Part shown: positions 1 to 11,655 of the stretch, in pieces
Layout: every line of letters starts with the position of its first letter
How positions within the stretch are numbered: the first letter of the stretch is position 1
Assembly: GCF_006439025.1 (NCBI RefSeq)
Contig: NZ_RCYZ01000002.1
Span: forward strand, 372,753 to 436,752
Reading direction: 5' to 3'
Origin: Hymenobacter nivis
GTDB lineage: Bacteria > Bacteroidota > Bacteroidia > Cytophagales > Hymenobacteraceae
Length of the DNA: 64,000 bases
Notes under the pieces: generated by a model
Told to the model about the DNA's origin: nothing
The model's database searches: none
What the model saw: the letters and a program-made list of their open reading frames with translations, nothing else
Translations under genes and position numbers: made by a program

Positions 1-2636
<2,636 letters not shown>

Positions 2637-2977
2637 GGCGGCGGGCGGGGCAAAAGGGTACTATAGTAAAGATAAGGCCGGGGCCCCGGGGTTAGTTCGC
2701 CGGCCCGGCGCCGGCCCGGGCCCCCCGCGGCGGGCGCGTTTGCCAGCCGATTGATTCTTTGAAAGTTGCGGGGCCCCGCCCGGGCCCGCCGTTTGCACTA
2801 GTTTTACACGGCCGAGTTTAAGGCAATTGCGTAAGCTAATAATTACACGGCGCCGCTGTTCACTAGTGGTTCGGCGCTCCTTCCCTCATTGCCTCCTTTG
2901 GGTCTAACCGCCTGTGGGTTCCTACCCACAAGCCGTATTGGCGCGCCGGGCAGCGAAAAACGGCTCATTTCATCCTC
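2637..2977. other. Intergenic region between divergent dnaE and desaturase
   Basis: 341 bases separate the two divergent starts. The left half is very GC-rich with GGGCCC runs. The right half is less GC-rich and has a small hairpin, TGTGGG-ttccta-CCCACA, at 2913-2930, about 50 bases before the desaturase start. No convincing TAnnTTTG element and no ORF with coding character were found. Confidence 0.5.
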
Positions 2978-4039
2978 ATGAAAGACCTCGCTGCCTCTAC
3001 CGACCCGGGCTATTCCCCCGTTGCGGCCCCGTCGTGGTTCCACCAATTTGCCGCGCGCTACGTGCAGGACGAGCGCGACCTGCCGTTTGTGTACCTGCTG
3101 CTGCAAATTTCGCTCACCATGTTGCCGCTGGCGGCGCTGCTGTTCGTGCCCGCCCTCACGGGCGCGGCGTGGTGGGCGGCGGCCGGGCTATATTTTTTCC
3201 TGGGCACGTTCTATTTCAAGGGGCCCCTGGGGCTGATGATGCACTGCACCACGCACCGGCCCCTGTTCAAAAAGGCGCACAAGTGGCTCAATAAGTTTAC
3301 GCCCTGGGTGGTGGGGCCCCTGTTTGGCCAAACCCCGGAAACGTACTTTACCCACCACATGGGCATGCACCACCCGGAGAACAACCTGCCCGACGACGAA
3401 AGCTCGACCATGTTTTACCAGCGCGACTCGGCTTGGGGCTTTTTGCACTATTTGGGCGATTTCCTGGTGCTGGGCGTAGTGCGCCTGCTGGGCTACCTGG
3501 GCCGCACCCGCAAGTTCACGCTCCGCTTCCGGGCCGTGCGCGGCGAGCTGGCCTATGCGGCCGTGGTGGTGGGCCTGGCGTTCGTCAACCTGCCGGCCAC
3601 GCTGGTGGTGTTCCTGGGGCCCCTGCTGGTCACGCGCATCGTGATGATGCTGGGCAACTGGAGCCAGCACGCCTTCATCGACGGCAACGCGCCCGAAAAT
3701 TGCTACACCAACAGCGCCACCTGCATCAACACGGCCTACAACCACAAGTGCTGGAACGACGGCTACCACATCAGCCACCACCTGCGCCCGGCCCTGCACT
3801 GGACCGAGCATCCCGCCAACTTCCGCCAGCACGTGGGCGAGTACGCCGCCAACGACGCCGTGGTGTTCGACGGCATCCATTACCTGCACATCTTCGCCTT
3901 CCTCATGCTGAAGCGCTACGACTTGCTGGCCAAGAACTTCGTGAACCTGGGCGGCCGCTACGGCTCCGACGCCGACGTGGTGGCCCTGCTGCGCAGCCGC
4001 ACCCGGCGCATTGCCCGGCCGGTGCTGGTGGCAGCGTAA
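2978..4039 (+). CDS. Fatty acid desaturase family protein
   Basis: Membrane di-iron desaturase of 353 residues. All three histidine boxes are visible: HCTTH at 89-93, HHMGMHH at 126-132 and HISHH at 264-268. Hydrophobic segments lie around 38-80 and 190-220. The family inserts a double bond into, or hydroxylates, acyl chains or carotenoid-like lipids; the substrate cannot be read from the sequence. It differs from the acyl-CoA desaturase at 58769, which has a different box spacing. The ATG follows a 340-base intergenic region, and a strong inverted repeat (4062-4098) follows the stop, so it is probably monocistronic. Confidence 0.88.
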   Translation: MKDLAASTDPGYSPVAAPSWFHQFAARYVQDERDLPFVYLLLQISLTMLPLAALLFVPALTGAAWWAAAGLYFFLGTFYFKGPLGLMMHCTTHRPLFKKAHKWLNKFTPWVVGPLFGQTPETYFTHHMGMHHPENNLPDDESSTMFYQRDSAWGFLHYLGDFLVLGVVRLLGYLGRTRKFTLRFRAVRGELAYAAVVVGLAFVNLPATLVVFLGPLLVTRIVMMLGNWSQHAFIDGNAPENCYTNSATCINTAYNHKCWNDGYHISHHLRPALHWTEHPANFRQHVGEYAANDAVVFDGIHYLHIFAFLMLKRYDLLAKNFVNLGGRYGSDADVVALLRSRTRRIARPVLVAA

Positions 4040-4061
4040 GGCGGCAGTAAATAAGCTTTGT

Positions 4062-4098
4062 GTGGGGCCCCCACCGCGCTGCGCGGTGGGGGCCCCAC
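4062..4098. terminator. Perfect 18-bp inverted repeat after the desaturase gene
   Basis: The arms GTGGGGCCCCCACCGCGC (4062-4079) and its exact reverse complement (4081-4098) are separated by one T, so the apex must open to form a real loop. It lies 22 bases past the desaturase stop. No T-run follows, so it may be a factor-assisted terminator or an mRNA-end stabiliser rather than a classical intrinsic terminator. Confidence 0.55.
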
Positions 4099-4356
4099 TG
4101 CGTTACCGGGGCAGTAGGTTTTATTCAGCGCCGCGTAAAACCGGGTTGCCCGCGCGTAGCCAGCCACGCGGATGCGCTCGTTAGTGCCGGCCACGCTGCC
4201 GGTAAAAGGCGCCCGCTGCCAACACTGTGCGGCCAAGCGGCTCTTGTGGTAGTTAGGCTGCCGCCAAGGCACGCGCAACGTGTGCCCCACTGGCACCGCC
4301 AAACCCAACAATTGGGAAAATGTGCGTACGGCCGCCGGGCCAGGAAAGCGAAATGA
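4099..4356. other. Intergenic, no supported feature
   Basis: The stretch between the inverted repeat and the stop of the lytic transglycosylase has open frames on both strands, but their translations are compositionally random and continue into other genes in shifted frames. No promoter, RNA or repeat was recognised. Confidence 0.4.
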
Positions 4357-6537
4357 TTAGCGGGCCGGCGGAGCGTTCATGCGCAGCACTTCGCCCAGGC
4401 GCACGCTGGGGTCGGGCTTGTGGTTCCAGGCCTGCAAATCGCTCACGCTCACCGCGTAGCGCTTCGATAAGCTGTAGAGGGTTTCGCCGGCCAGCACCGC
4501 GTGCCACACTGCGGGCGCGGCCGTGGCGGCGGGTGGCGCTGGGGCCCCCGCTGCTGGCGCCGCGGCCGGCGCGGCCGTGGCCCGCGGCTGGTAAATGATG
4601 CCCGTGGTGCTGGGGGCCCCGGCGGCGGGCGGCGGCGTCAGGCGCAGCACCTGGCCCACGGTGAGGCCGGCGTTGGGTGGCAGCTGGTTCCAGGCCAGCA
4701 GGTCGGCGGGGCGCAGGTTGTAGCGGCGGGCAATGGCGTACACGCCCTCGTGGGGCTGCACTTGGTAGCGGCTGGGCACGGCGGGCGCAGCCGTAGCCGC
4801 AGGGGCCGTAGCTACTGGAGGCGCGGCCACGGGCTTCGCCGCCACCGGGCGCGCCGGAGCAGGGGCGGGGGCAGGCGCGGGCCGCGTGGGGCGCGCCACC
4901 GGGGCGGCCTCGGCTGCGGATGGCGTGGGCCGGCGCACGGGCACGGGCGGGGCGGGCGGCGGGGCGGGTTCCTCCTCCTCTACCACTTCTGGCACGGGGG
5001 TGGGTTTTGCTGGGGCGGGCCGGTACACTACGGTCGGCACCACGGCTGGTACCACGGCCGGCACCGGGGCGGGGGCGGCCGTGGGCAGGGGCCCCGACCG
5101 CCGCGGGCGCGTGGGCAGCGGCACCGGCCAGCCCGCCCGCGCATCGTCTGCGTCGTCGGCGGTGGCATCGGTGCCGTCGCTGGGCGGGGTGGCGGCGGGC
5201 GCGGCCGGGCGCGGGGCGGCGGCTACCAGCACGGGGCCGGGGGCCCTGGTTTCGGGCGGGGTGCGGTACTCGATGGCCACGTGGCGGGGGCGCGTGTGCT
5301 GGAGCCACAGCACCCGTCCGGGGCGCAACGCCTCCGAGGGGGCTAGGCGGTTTTTGTTGAGCAGCGCGTGCCGGCGCACCCCGAATTTCTGGGCCACGTC
5401 GGCCACCGTTTCGTTGGGCTGCACCACGTAATACTCCACCTCCGCGTCGTCGCGCTTGCCTTCGAGGTAGTAGGGGCGGCCGGGCACGGCGGCGTCAAAC
5501 GGGCGCAAGTCGTTGTCGCGCAAGAAACGGGGCAGGTGCTGGCCGCCGCGCCGGGCCAGGTCGGCGGTGGTTTCGCCGGGCAGGGCGATGAGGGCGCGCA
5601 GGTCGTTCACGCGCACCTCGGCGGGGTGGCGGGCGTCGGCCACGGGGCGGGCGGGCAGGTCGGGGCTGGCGCCCTGGCCCTGGCGGGCCAGCACGGCGGC
5701 GGCCTGGGCCGCGGTGGCCACGGGCACCACCAGGGTGTAGGCGCGGCCGTCGGTGGGCACGGTAGCTGCTAGTAGCCAGCGGTTTTGGGTGGCCAAAGCC
5801 TCGGGCGGTACGCCCAGGGCCTGCGCCTGTTGGGCCAGGCCCTGGCCCGGCACGGCCGGCAACTCGCGCAGTCGCGCCGGGTTTGGGTTCAGGCCGCAGG
5901 CAGGCTCGTAGGCCAGCTTCTGGGCCAAGAACATGAGCACGTAGGGCGACGTATCGGCGGTGATGGCCATTTCGGTGGCCCCGGCGTCGGTGGGCAGGGT
6001 GTAGGGCCGCACGCCGCCCAGGCCGGTGTAGTAGCTCAGCAGCGCATCGAGCCAGTTGCGGAGCGCGGCGTTGCTCTGCAGCAGGTAGCGGGCGGCCCCG
6101 CGGGTGCTGGCGGCCAGGTGCTTGCGCTCATCCACGGCCCCGTCCACGCGCAGGCCCAGGCCGGTGGCGGTTTCGCGCTTGAACTGCCAGTAGCCCACCG
6201 CGCCGTGCGCGCTCTCGGCGTCGGGCAGCAGGGCGCTTTCCTGCAAGGCCAGGTACCGGAAATCGCGCGGCACGCCCGCCTGCTGCAAGGTTTGGTCGAT
6301 GAGTGGAAAGGCCGCATCGGCCAAGTCCACCCGGGCCTGAAACGAAGGCTGGTGCCGGACCAGCGCATCGGCCCGGGCCTGTACCAGGCGCCGGGCCTCC
6401 TCCGTGAGCACCAGGTGCAGGCCCAGGGCATCCAGCTCGGCCGGCACGCTGGGGTGGGCCCCGGCGGCCGGGCGCTGGGCCGCCGCCGGGGCCCCGGCCA
6501 GTGCCAGCAGCGCCAACAACAAAAAGCGGGTATTCAA
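4357..6537 (-). CDS. LysM-containing lytic transglycosylase, MltD-like
   Basis: Exported murein lytic transglycosylase that cleaves glycan strands of peptidoglycan. A signal peptide (LLLALLALAGAPAAAQ) precedes an SLT domain with the catalytic Glu in ALQESALLPDAES, then GYWQFKRETA and the SYYTGLGGV tract. Three LysM modules follow: VVQPNETVADVAQKFGV, YQVQPHEGVYAIARRYNL and AVLAGETLYSLSKRYAV at the C-terminus. Long Pro/Ala-rich linkers separate them. No ATG start exists. The TTG at 6535-6537 is preferred because the earlier TTG at 6574-6576 overlaps the TA-C-TTTG promoter element at 6567-6573. This gives 726 residues. Confidence 0.88.
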   Translation of the reverse strand: MNTRFLLLALLALAGAPAAAQRPAAGAHPSVPAELDALGLHLVLTEEARRLVQARADALVRHQPSFQARVDLADAAFPLIDQTLQQAGVPRDFRYLALQESALLPDAESAHGAVGYWQFKRETATGLGLRVDGAVDERKHLAASTRGAARYLLQSNAALRNWLDALLSYYTGLGGVRPYTLPTDAGATEMAITADTSPYVLMFLAQKLAYEPACGLNPNPARLRELPAVPGQGLAQQAQALGVPPEALATQNRWLLAATVPTDGRAYTLVVPVATAAQAAAVLARQGQGASPDLPARPVADARHPAEVRVNDLRALIALPGETTADLARRGGQHLPRFLRDNDLRPFDAAVPGRPYYLEGKRDDAEVEYYVVQPNETVADVAQKFGVRRHALLNKNRLAPSEALRPGRVLWLQHTRPRHVAIEYRTPPETRAPGPVLVAAAPRPAAPAATPPSDGTDATADDADDARAGWPVPLPTRPRRSGPLPTAAPAPVPAVVPAVVPTVVYRPAPAKPTPVPEVVEEEEPAPPPAPPVPVRRPTPSAAEAAPVARPTRPAPAPAPAPARPVAAKPVAAPPVATAPAATAAPAVPSRYQVQPHEGVYAIARRYNLRPADLLAWNQLPPNAGLTVGQVLRLTPPPAAGAPSTTGIIYQPRATAAPAAAPAAGAPAPPAATAAPAVWHAVLAGETLYSLSKRYAVSVSDLQAWNHKPDPSVRLGEVLRMNAPPAR

Positions 6538-6566
6538 GGGAAAACGCAAGGGAAGTAGCAGGCTAG

Positions 6567-6573
6567 CAAAGTA
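6567..6573 (-). promoter_or_regulatory. Probable -7 promoter element of the LysM transglycosylase
   Basis: The minus strand reads TACTTTG, a one-base-shorter form of the Bacteroidota TAnnTTTG element, 30 bases before the preferred TTG start. It argues against the upstream TTG at 6576 as the initiation codon. Confidence 0.5.
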
Positions 6574-6606
6574 CAAAGAACGGCCTTTGTGCTACTAATG
6601 CGGTGG

Positions 6607-9525
6607 CTACGCCCCGCCGGGGGGCGGGCCCCCACCGCCGGGGGGCGGGCCGAAGCCGCCGCGCCGCCCGCCGCCCTCGCCCCGGCCGCCGCCCTCGCCG
6701 CGCCCGGGGCGGTCCTCGCCGGGGCCCTGGGGCGTTTGCACGTTGCCGCTGCGGATGTTGTAGGTGAACATGAGCATGAAGTAGCGCTGCAAAATGGTGG
6801 TGCGCACGTCCTCGTAGTACGCCTCCGTCACGTTGCGCTGGATGCTGCGGTTCTGGCCCAAGAGGTCGAAGGCGTAGATTTTAATTTCGCCCCGCTGGCC
6901 CGGGAATACCTTCTTGCCCACGCTGGCGTTCCAGAGGATGTACTGCTGGTTGTAGCCCGCCGAGAGGCCGGCGTATGCCTGGTGGGCCACGTCGGTTTGG
7001 ATGTTGATGCCGGGGCCCACAATCCAGCCCAGGCGCAGGCGCGTCACCTGCGAATAGTAGTTGGTGTTGAGGCGGGTTTGCAGCGTGTTGCGCACGTAGC
7101 TCTGGGTGGCGTTGGTCGAGAGCGTAAAGTCGAGCTGCGGGCTGATGTTGGAGCTGAGCACGAGGCCCGCGCCCAGGGCCGGCGTGCGGGCGTAGTTGAG
7201 GCCCCCGTTCACGATGCCGGGGTTCTGCGCGTAGCTGGCGCTCAGGTTTACGTTCAGGTTGGTTTTAATGGCCTTGAGGGGGCGGCCGTAGCTGGCCTGG
7301 GTGCGCAGGTTGTACTGCTGGCTCAGGTTGGTGGGCTGCGTGAGCTGGGCCCCGGCGGGCAAGTTCACGAGGCCCGCGCCCTCGGGGGCCACGGCCGTGT
7401 CGCGGATGGCCACGATGCTGCGGTTGGCAATCGGGTTTTGGGTGAACGAGCCCGAGAGCAAAGCGAAGAAGTTGCTCGACGCCTTCAGGTTAGAAGCCGA
7501 GTAGCGCAGCACCGCCGAGTGCCCGTACTCCTGCCGCAGGTTGGGGTTGCCGATGGTGAGCTGGAGCGGGTTGGAGTTGTTTACCACGGCCTGCAGCTGG
7601 CTGATGCTGGGCGGGTTGGTATTGGTGCGGTAGAAGATGCGCAAGTTTTTCTGGCGCGAAAACCGGTAGTTCAGCATGGCCTGGGGCAGCAGGTTCACGA
7701 AGGTGTAGCGCCCCGTGCCCTCGCGCGGAAACTGCGAGGTGCTCATCAACTCGGAGTACTGCCCGGCCACGCCCAGGCTGGCCTGGTACTTGGGCGTGAC
7801 GTGCCGGTAGCTGAGGCCCCCGGCCTGGGTGAGGTAGTAGTTCTGGAATACGTTGCTCAGGGCCGTGTCGAGGCGCGGGTTTTGGCGGCCGGCGTCGGCG
7901 TAGTCCAGCGTGCGCTTATCGGAGTTGTTGGGCGCGTAGTTGATGTTGTAGTTCGCCTGGAGCTGGTCGGTTTTGCTCAGCGGCTCGGTGTATGCCAGGT
8001 TGGCGCCTACGTTGCCGCCGTGCTGGGCCAGGTCGCTGTGCTGATTGAGGTTGGCGGCGGGCGAGCCGGTGTTGGTGGTGAGCAGGTCCGAGTTGCCGTC
8101 CTTGTTGTTGTAGCCGCCGTTCAGGTTCAGCGAAACGGTGCGGCCCACGCGGCGGTAGCGGTGGCGCAGCAGCAGGTTGCCGCCGGTGTTCACACCATTG
8201 TAGAGGGCGGCGTAGTCGGAGTTGATCTGGCTCTGCACCACGCCGTTGCGGGCCGTGAGGCCCTGCAAGCTGCTGGTGCCGTTGTTGCGCTGGAAGCTGA
8301 GGCGCGGGGTGAACAGCAGCGAGTTGGTCGAGTCAATCTGGTGCTCTAGGCGCAGGTTGAAGCGGTGGTTGGTGTTGAGGCTGCCCGAGTTGGCGTCCTG
8401 GTTGTAGGTGCTGCCCGCCGCCGTCACGTAGAAGCGCTGCGTGTTGCTCAGCACCCGGTTGTCGGCCCGGTTGTAGAAGTAGCTGCCCGTGAGCTGGGTT
8501 TTCTTGTTCCAGCTGTTGGAGTAGTTCAGGCCCAGTGCGTTGGTTTTGGTGATGCCGCCGCTCTGGTTCACCAGGAAGTTGCCGGCTGAGCCGCCGCCCC
8601 CGCCGCCGCGCCCGCCCTGGCCCCCGCCGCCCGCCACGCCCAGCAGGTCGTCGGTGCCGAAGTTCTGCTCGTTCACGTTGTTGCTCTGCGCCAGCACCGA
8701 AATGCGCCGCTCGCCGTGGAAGTTGTTGAGGTTGCCGCTGAGGCGGTAGCGGGCCGCGTCGTTGCTGGCCGCGTCGCGCTGGCCGGCGGGCCCCACGCCG
8801 CCCACCACGCGCCCGAAGCTGCCGTTGCGGTACTCGGCCTTGGTGATGACGTTGATGGTTTTGGTGGTGTTGCCGTCGTCGAAGCCCGAAAACCGGCTTT
8901 GCTCGCTGCGCTGGTCAAACACCTCAATCTTGTCGATGGCGTCGGCGGGCAGGTTCTTGAGCACCGCGTCGGGGTCGGTGCCGAAAAACGGCTTGCCGTC
9001 CACCAGCACCTGCTGCACGGTTTCGCCCTGGGCCTGCACCTTGCCGTCGGTGCCCACCGTCACGCCGGGCATCTTCTGGAGCAGGTCGCCGGCCGTGGCG
9101 TCGGGGTTGGTTTTGAAGGCCCGGGCGTTAAACTGCGTTGTGTCGCCCTTCTGCGAAGCCAGCTGGGCGGCGGCCGTCACCACCACGCCCTTCAGTTGCA
9201 CGCCGCCCACGGCCAGGGCCAGCGTGCCCAGGCGCACGGGCTCGGCCCCTACGGTAACTGCTTGGCGCAGGCGCTGGTAGCCCACAAAAGAGGCGTCGAG
9301 CAGGTAGCGCCCGGGGGCCACGTTGTCGAACTGAAACCCGCCCTGGGCGTCGGCCGCCACGCCGCTGCGCGCCGAGTCGGGCAGGTGAATCAGCAGCACG
9401 TTGGCCCCGATGAGCGGGCTTTGGTCCTTGCCGTCGGCCACGCGCCCGCTCACAGGCACGGCGGTGGTTTGGGCGTGTGCGGCGAAGGCAGAGCCCAGGC
9501 ACAGCGGCAGTAAGTAGCGTTTCAT
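6607..9525 (-). CDS. Outer-membrane beta-barrel protein, TonB-dependent receptor-like
   Basis: A 972-residue outer-membrane protein. It has a signal peptide (MKRYLLPLCLGSAFAAHAQ), a carboxypeptidase-regulatory-like beta-sandwich (VSGRVADGKDQSPLIGANV), a plug-like domain (LLQKMPGVTV, QVLVDGKPFFGTDP, IDKIEVFDQRSEQS), and a long barrel of the outer-membrane beta-barrel family. The C-terminus is a low-complexity tail of Gly, Arg and Pro outside the barrel. This family is common in Bacteroidota and is thought to mediate uptake or export, but the ligand is unknown. The ATG at 9523-9525 is chosen because it starts the signal peptide; upstream codons in the frame have no protein character. No SusD partner is adjacent. 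Confidence 0.88.
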   Translation of the reverse strand: MKRYLLPLCLGSAFAAHAQTTAVPVSGRVADGKDQSPLIGANVLLIHLPDSARSGVAADAQGGFQFDNVAPGRYLLDASFVGYQRLRQAVTVGAEPVRLGTLALAVGGVQLKGVVVTAAAQLASQKGDTTQFNARAFKTNPDATAGDLLQKMPGVTVGTDGKVQAQGETVQQVLVDGKPFFGTDPDAVLKNLPADAIDKIEVFDQRSEQSRFSGFDDGNTTKTINVITKAEYRNGSFGRVVGGVGPAGQRDAASNDAARYRLSGNLNNFHGERRISVLAQSNNVNEQNFGTDDLLGVAGGGGQGGRGGGGGGSAGNFLVNQSGGITKTNALGLNYSNSWNKKTQLTGSYFYNRADNRVLSNTQRFYVTAAGSTYNQDANSGSLNTNHRFNLRLEHQIDSTNSLLFTPRLSFQRNNGTSSLQGLTARNGVVQSQINSDYAALYNGVNTGGNLLLRHRYRRVGRTVSLNLNGGYNNKDGNSDLLTTNTGSPAANLNQHSDLAQHGGNVGANLAYTEPLSKTDQLQANYNINYAPNNSDKRTLDYADAGRQNPRLDTALSNVFQNYYLTQAGGLSYRHVTPKYQASLGVAGQYSELMSTSQFPREGTGRYTFVNLLPQAMLNYRFSRQKNLRIFYRTNTNPPSISQLQAVVNNSNPLQLTIGNPNLRQEYGHSAVLRYSASNLKASSNFFALLSGSFTQNPIANRSIVAIRDTAVAPEGAGLVNLPAGAQLTQPTNLSQQYNLRTQASYGRPLKAIKTNLNVNLSASYAQNPGIVNGGLNYARTPALGAGLVLSSNISPQLDFTLSTNATQSYVRNTLQTRLNTNYYSQVTRLRLGWIVGPGINIQTDVAHQAYAGLSAGYNQQYILWNASVGKKVFPGQRGEIKIYAFDLLGQNRSIQRNVTEAYYEDVRTTILQRYFMLMFTYNIRSGNVQTPQGPGEDRPGRGEGGGRGEGGGRRGGFGPPPGGGGPPPGGA

Positions 9526-9590
9526 CAAGCGGTAGGAACGGGCGGCGAAAGGGAAGAAAGGCAAGATAGGGCCCCGGACGCCGCGGGGCC

Positions 9591-10238
9591 CTACTTCCGG
9601 CGCAGCAGCAGCAAGCCGTCGCGCAGGGGCAAGAACACGGGCTCCACGCGCGGGTCGCGGGCCACTTGGTCGTTGAAGGCTTGCACGGCGGGCGTATCCT
9701 TGTCGCCGGGCTTCAGGGCGTGGCCCGGCAGCACTTTGCCGCTCCACAGCACATTGTCGACGATCAGCAATCCACCCGGCCGCACCTGGCCGATAACGGC
9801 CTCAAAGTAAGCGGCGTTGGCGCGCTTGTCGGCGTCAATAAAGACCAAGTCCCACACTTCGTCGGCCAACTCGGGCAAAACGTCGTGCGCGTCGCCGATG
9901 TGCAGCGTCACGCGCTCGGTGAGGCCCGCCGCCGCCACGTAGCGCCGGATGCGTGCCTCCCGCTCGGGGTTGATTTCGATGGTGTGCAAGTGCCCGGCCG
10001 GGGCCAGCCCCTCGGCCAGGCACAGCGTGGCGTACCCGCAAAAGGTGCCGATTTCGAGCACCCGCCGGGGCCCCATCAGCTGGCTCAGCAGGCTCAGAAA
10101 GCGCCCTTGCACGTGGCCGCTGCTCATGCGCGGCAGCAGCATTTGCAAGTGGGTTTCGCGGGTGAGCTGGGCCAGCAGCGGCGGCTCGGGGGCCGTGTGG
10201 GCGGCGGCGTACCGCTCGGTGGACTCTTCGGATTGCAC
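9591..10238 (-). CDS. Class I SAM-dependent O-methyltransferase
   Basis: A 215-residue enzyme of the caffeoyl-CoA or catechol O-methyltransferase family (Methyltransf_3). The SAM loop VLEIGTFCGYA is at residues 60-70, HTIEINPE at 85-92, and the metal-binding acidic motif FIDADK at 133-138. LLIVDNVLWSGKV follows, as is typical. The start is GTG at 10236-10238. It is the last gene of the minus-strand run M16 peptidase, SRA-HNH, SRA, with 46 bases between it and the SRA-only gene, so co-transcription is likely. The acceptor is unknown. Confidence 0.9.
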   Translation of the reverse strand: MQSEESTERYAAAHTAPEPPLLAQLTRETHLQMLLPRMSSGHVQGRFLSLLSQLMGPRRVLEIGTFCGYATLCLAEGLAPAGHLHTIEINPEREARIRRYVAAAGLTERVTLHIGDAHDVLPELADEVWDLVFIDADKRANAAYFEAVIGQVRPGGLLIVDNVLWSGKVLPGHALKPGDKDTPAVQAFNDQVARDPRVEPVFLPLRDGLLLLRRK

Positions 10239-10284
10239 GGGCGTGGGAAACGGTGGGGCGAGGGCGCCCGCCGCAAAGGTCGTG

Positions 10285-10734
10285 CTACGCCCGCCAAGGC
10301 TCCAGCCGAAACCGCCACACCTTATATCCTGATTTGCCCACTACGTACGTGTGCGCCACCACTCCAAACAGCCCTTCGTAGCGAAACTGCTGGGCCGCCG
10401 GGGCCCCCGCAATGCGCCGGAACACGCGCACCGGCCGGCCCGTTTCCTGGCTGCGCACCAGGCCTTGGTTGCGGTGCGTGAGGATTTGGTCGGTGGCCTG
10501 GCGGCCGGTTTTAGGGTCGCGCCCGCCGTGCCCGGCGTACCAGAAGTAGTCGTCGTGAATCTCGTCGTCCTCGTACTGGTCGGCCAGGATGATGCTTTCG
10601 GCCCCGTGCTGGGCCGTGGCGCACACGCCCGCCCGTAGCGGCCGGTGCTGGCCCCGTTCGGCCAGTTCGTGGCGCGAGGCAAATAGGTCACCGGCCCGCG
10701 CCGTGCCCACGTGGCCGAAGGTGGATAATGCCAT
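10285..10734 (-). CDS. Stand-alone SRA-YDG domain protein
   Basis: 149 residues made almost wholly of one SRA-YDG domain, the fold that flips out and reads modified cytosines in DNA. It keeps the family landmarks: RHELAERGQHRPLRAG (21-36), YEDDEIHDDYFWYAGHGGRD (54-73), DQILTHRN (82-89), GRPVRVFRR (99-107) and KSGYKVWRFRLE near the end. No nuclease or other effector domain is present. Its resemblance to eukaryotic UHRF1 SRA sequence is notable (from memory, not searched). It starts 12 bases after the stop of the SRA-HNH gene, which implies an operon and a shared target. It may be a diverged duplicate of the neighbouring SRA domain, acting as a reader or modulator. Confidence 0.85.
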   Translation of the reverse strand: MALSTFGHVGTARAGDLFASRHELAERGQHRPLRAGVCATAQHGAESIILADQYEDDEIHDDYFWYAGHGGRDPKTGRQATDQILTHRNQGLVRSQETGRPVRVFRRIAGAPAAQQFRYEGLFGVVAHTYVVGKSGYKVWRFRLEPWRA

Positions 10735-10746
10735 GTTTGCCTGGTC

Positions 10747-11646
10747 TTATTTTTGCCCAGCGTTGGCTTGCGGTTCGTAGAAATGGGCCCGGTGGTAAGC
10801 CAGAAATTCAGCACCGATGAGATGCTTTTTTTTGATAATGAGCTGCCCGGGCAATCCCAGTAGCTGAAAATCGGGAGCAATGCCAAAGGCACCTAGATCA
10901 AATAAAACGTGGTGGTTGGCGCACAAGCACAACACGTTGGCCAACGCATCGGGGCCGTGGTGCGGGGCCCCCAGCGGCCGGATGTGGGCGGCCTCGGCGT
11001 ATGGCAGGCCCCCCCGCAGCTGCACCCCGCATACTTGGCAGTGGTAGTCGTGCAGTGCCTTTACCGCGCGGCTGATGGCCGTGTCGCGCACGATGCGCAG
11101 CACCGTGCTGGCCCGGCGCGGCGCGGACCCGTAGGCCGCCATTTCTTCGGCCACGGCAGAAACCGCCGCTGCTGCATCAGGGCTAGGGGCCCCATCGTTG
11201 GGGAGCAGTTCCAGCCGGAAGCGCCACACGCGGAGGCCCGATTTGCCCGGCTCTGCCCAATACCCCGCCACGCGGTAGAGGCCGTCGTAGCGGTAGAAGC
11301 TGCCGTTGCGGGCTTCCACTTTGCGCGTCACGCGCAGCGGCAGGCCGGTGGTATAGTTGCGCGCCAGCTCCAGGTTGGAGCCCGTCAGGGTTTGGTCGGC
11401 CACCTGCTGGCGGCTCTCGGCGCTGCGGCCCCCGCGGCCGGTGTAGATGATGACGTCGCCAAAATCCTCGTCGTCCTCGTAGCCGCCCGACAGCACGATG
11501 GAGGCCGCGCCCTCGCCCTGCCGGGCGCTGATGCCAGCCTGCGTTTGGGTGTGCACGCCCGCGCCGTATAGCTCCAAGCGGTTGCGGAACTCGTGGCCGG
11601 GCGCCACGCCGGCCAGGGGCCCAAACACGAACGGGAGCTTTGCCAT
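10747..11646 (-). CDS. SRA-HNH endonuclease, probable modification-dependent (type IV-like) restriction enzyme
   Basis: A 299-residue two-domain protein. An SRA-YDG domain (about 8-147) carries PGHEFRNRLELYGAGVH, SGGYEDDEDFGDVIIYTGRGG and YDGLYRVAGYW. A linker leads to an HNH nuclease domain (about 195-251) with CQVC (203-206), EAAHIRPLG (His221), NVLCLCANHHVLFD (240s) and the final Asp250. SRA-HNH proteins are known to cut DNA carrying modified cytosines, so the inferred role is restriction of modified foreign DNA. The gene lies 9 bases after the M16 peptidase stop and 12 bases before the SRA-only gene, with no methyltransferase of cytosine nearby. Confidence 0.9.
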   Translation of the reverse strand: MAKLPFVFGPLAGVAPGHEFRNRLELYGAGVHTQTQAGISARQGEGAASIVLSGGYEDDEDFGDVIIYTGRGGRSAESRQQVADQTLTGSNLELARNYTTGLPLRVTRKVEARNGSFYRYDGLYRVAGYWAEPGKSGLRVWRFRLELLPNDGAPSPDAAAAVSAVAEEMAAYGSAPRRASTVLRIVRDTAISRAVKALHDYHCQVCGVQLRGGLPYAEAAHIRPLGAPHHGPDALANVLCLCANHHVLFDLGAFGIAPDFQLLGLPGQLIIKKKHLIGAEFLAYHRAHFYEPQANAGQK

Positions 11647-11655
11647 CGCGCCGCG

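Noticed and set aside
2843..3106. Minus-strand ORF across the desaturase start
   Set aside because: It overlaps the start of a well-supported gene and has no recognisable domain or signal.
4060..4356. Plus-strand ORF after the desaturase
   Set aside because: It begins in the terminator-like palindrome and its codon use and residues are not coding-like.
6538..6576. TTG at 6576 as start of the lytic transglycosylase
   Set aside because: It overlaps a promoter element and places extra residues before a good signal peptide; the TTG at 6537 fits better.
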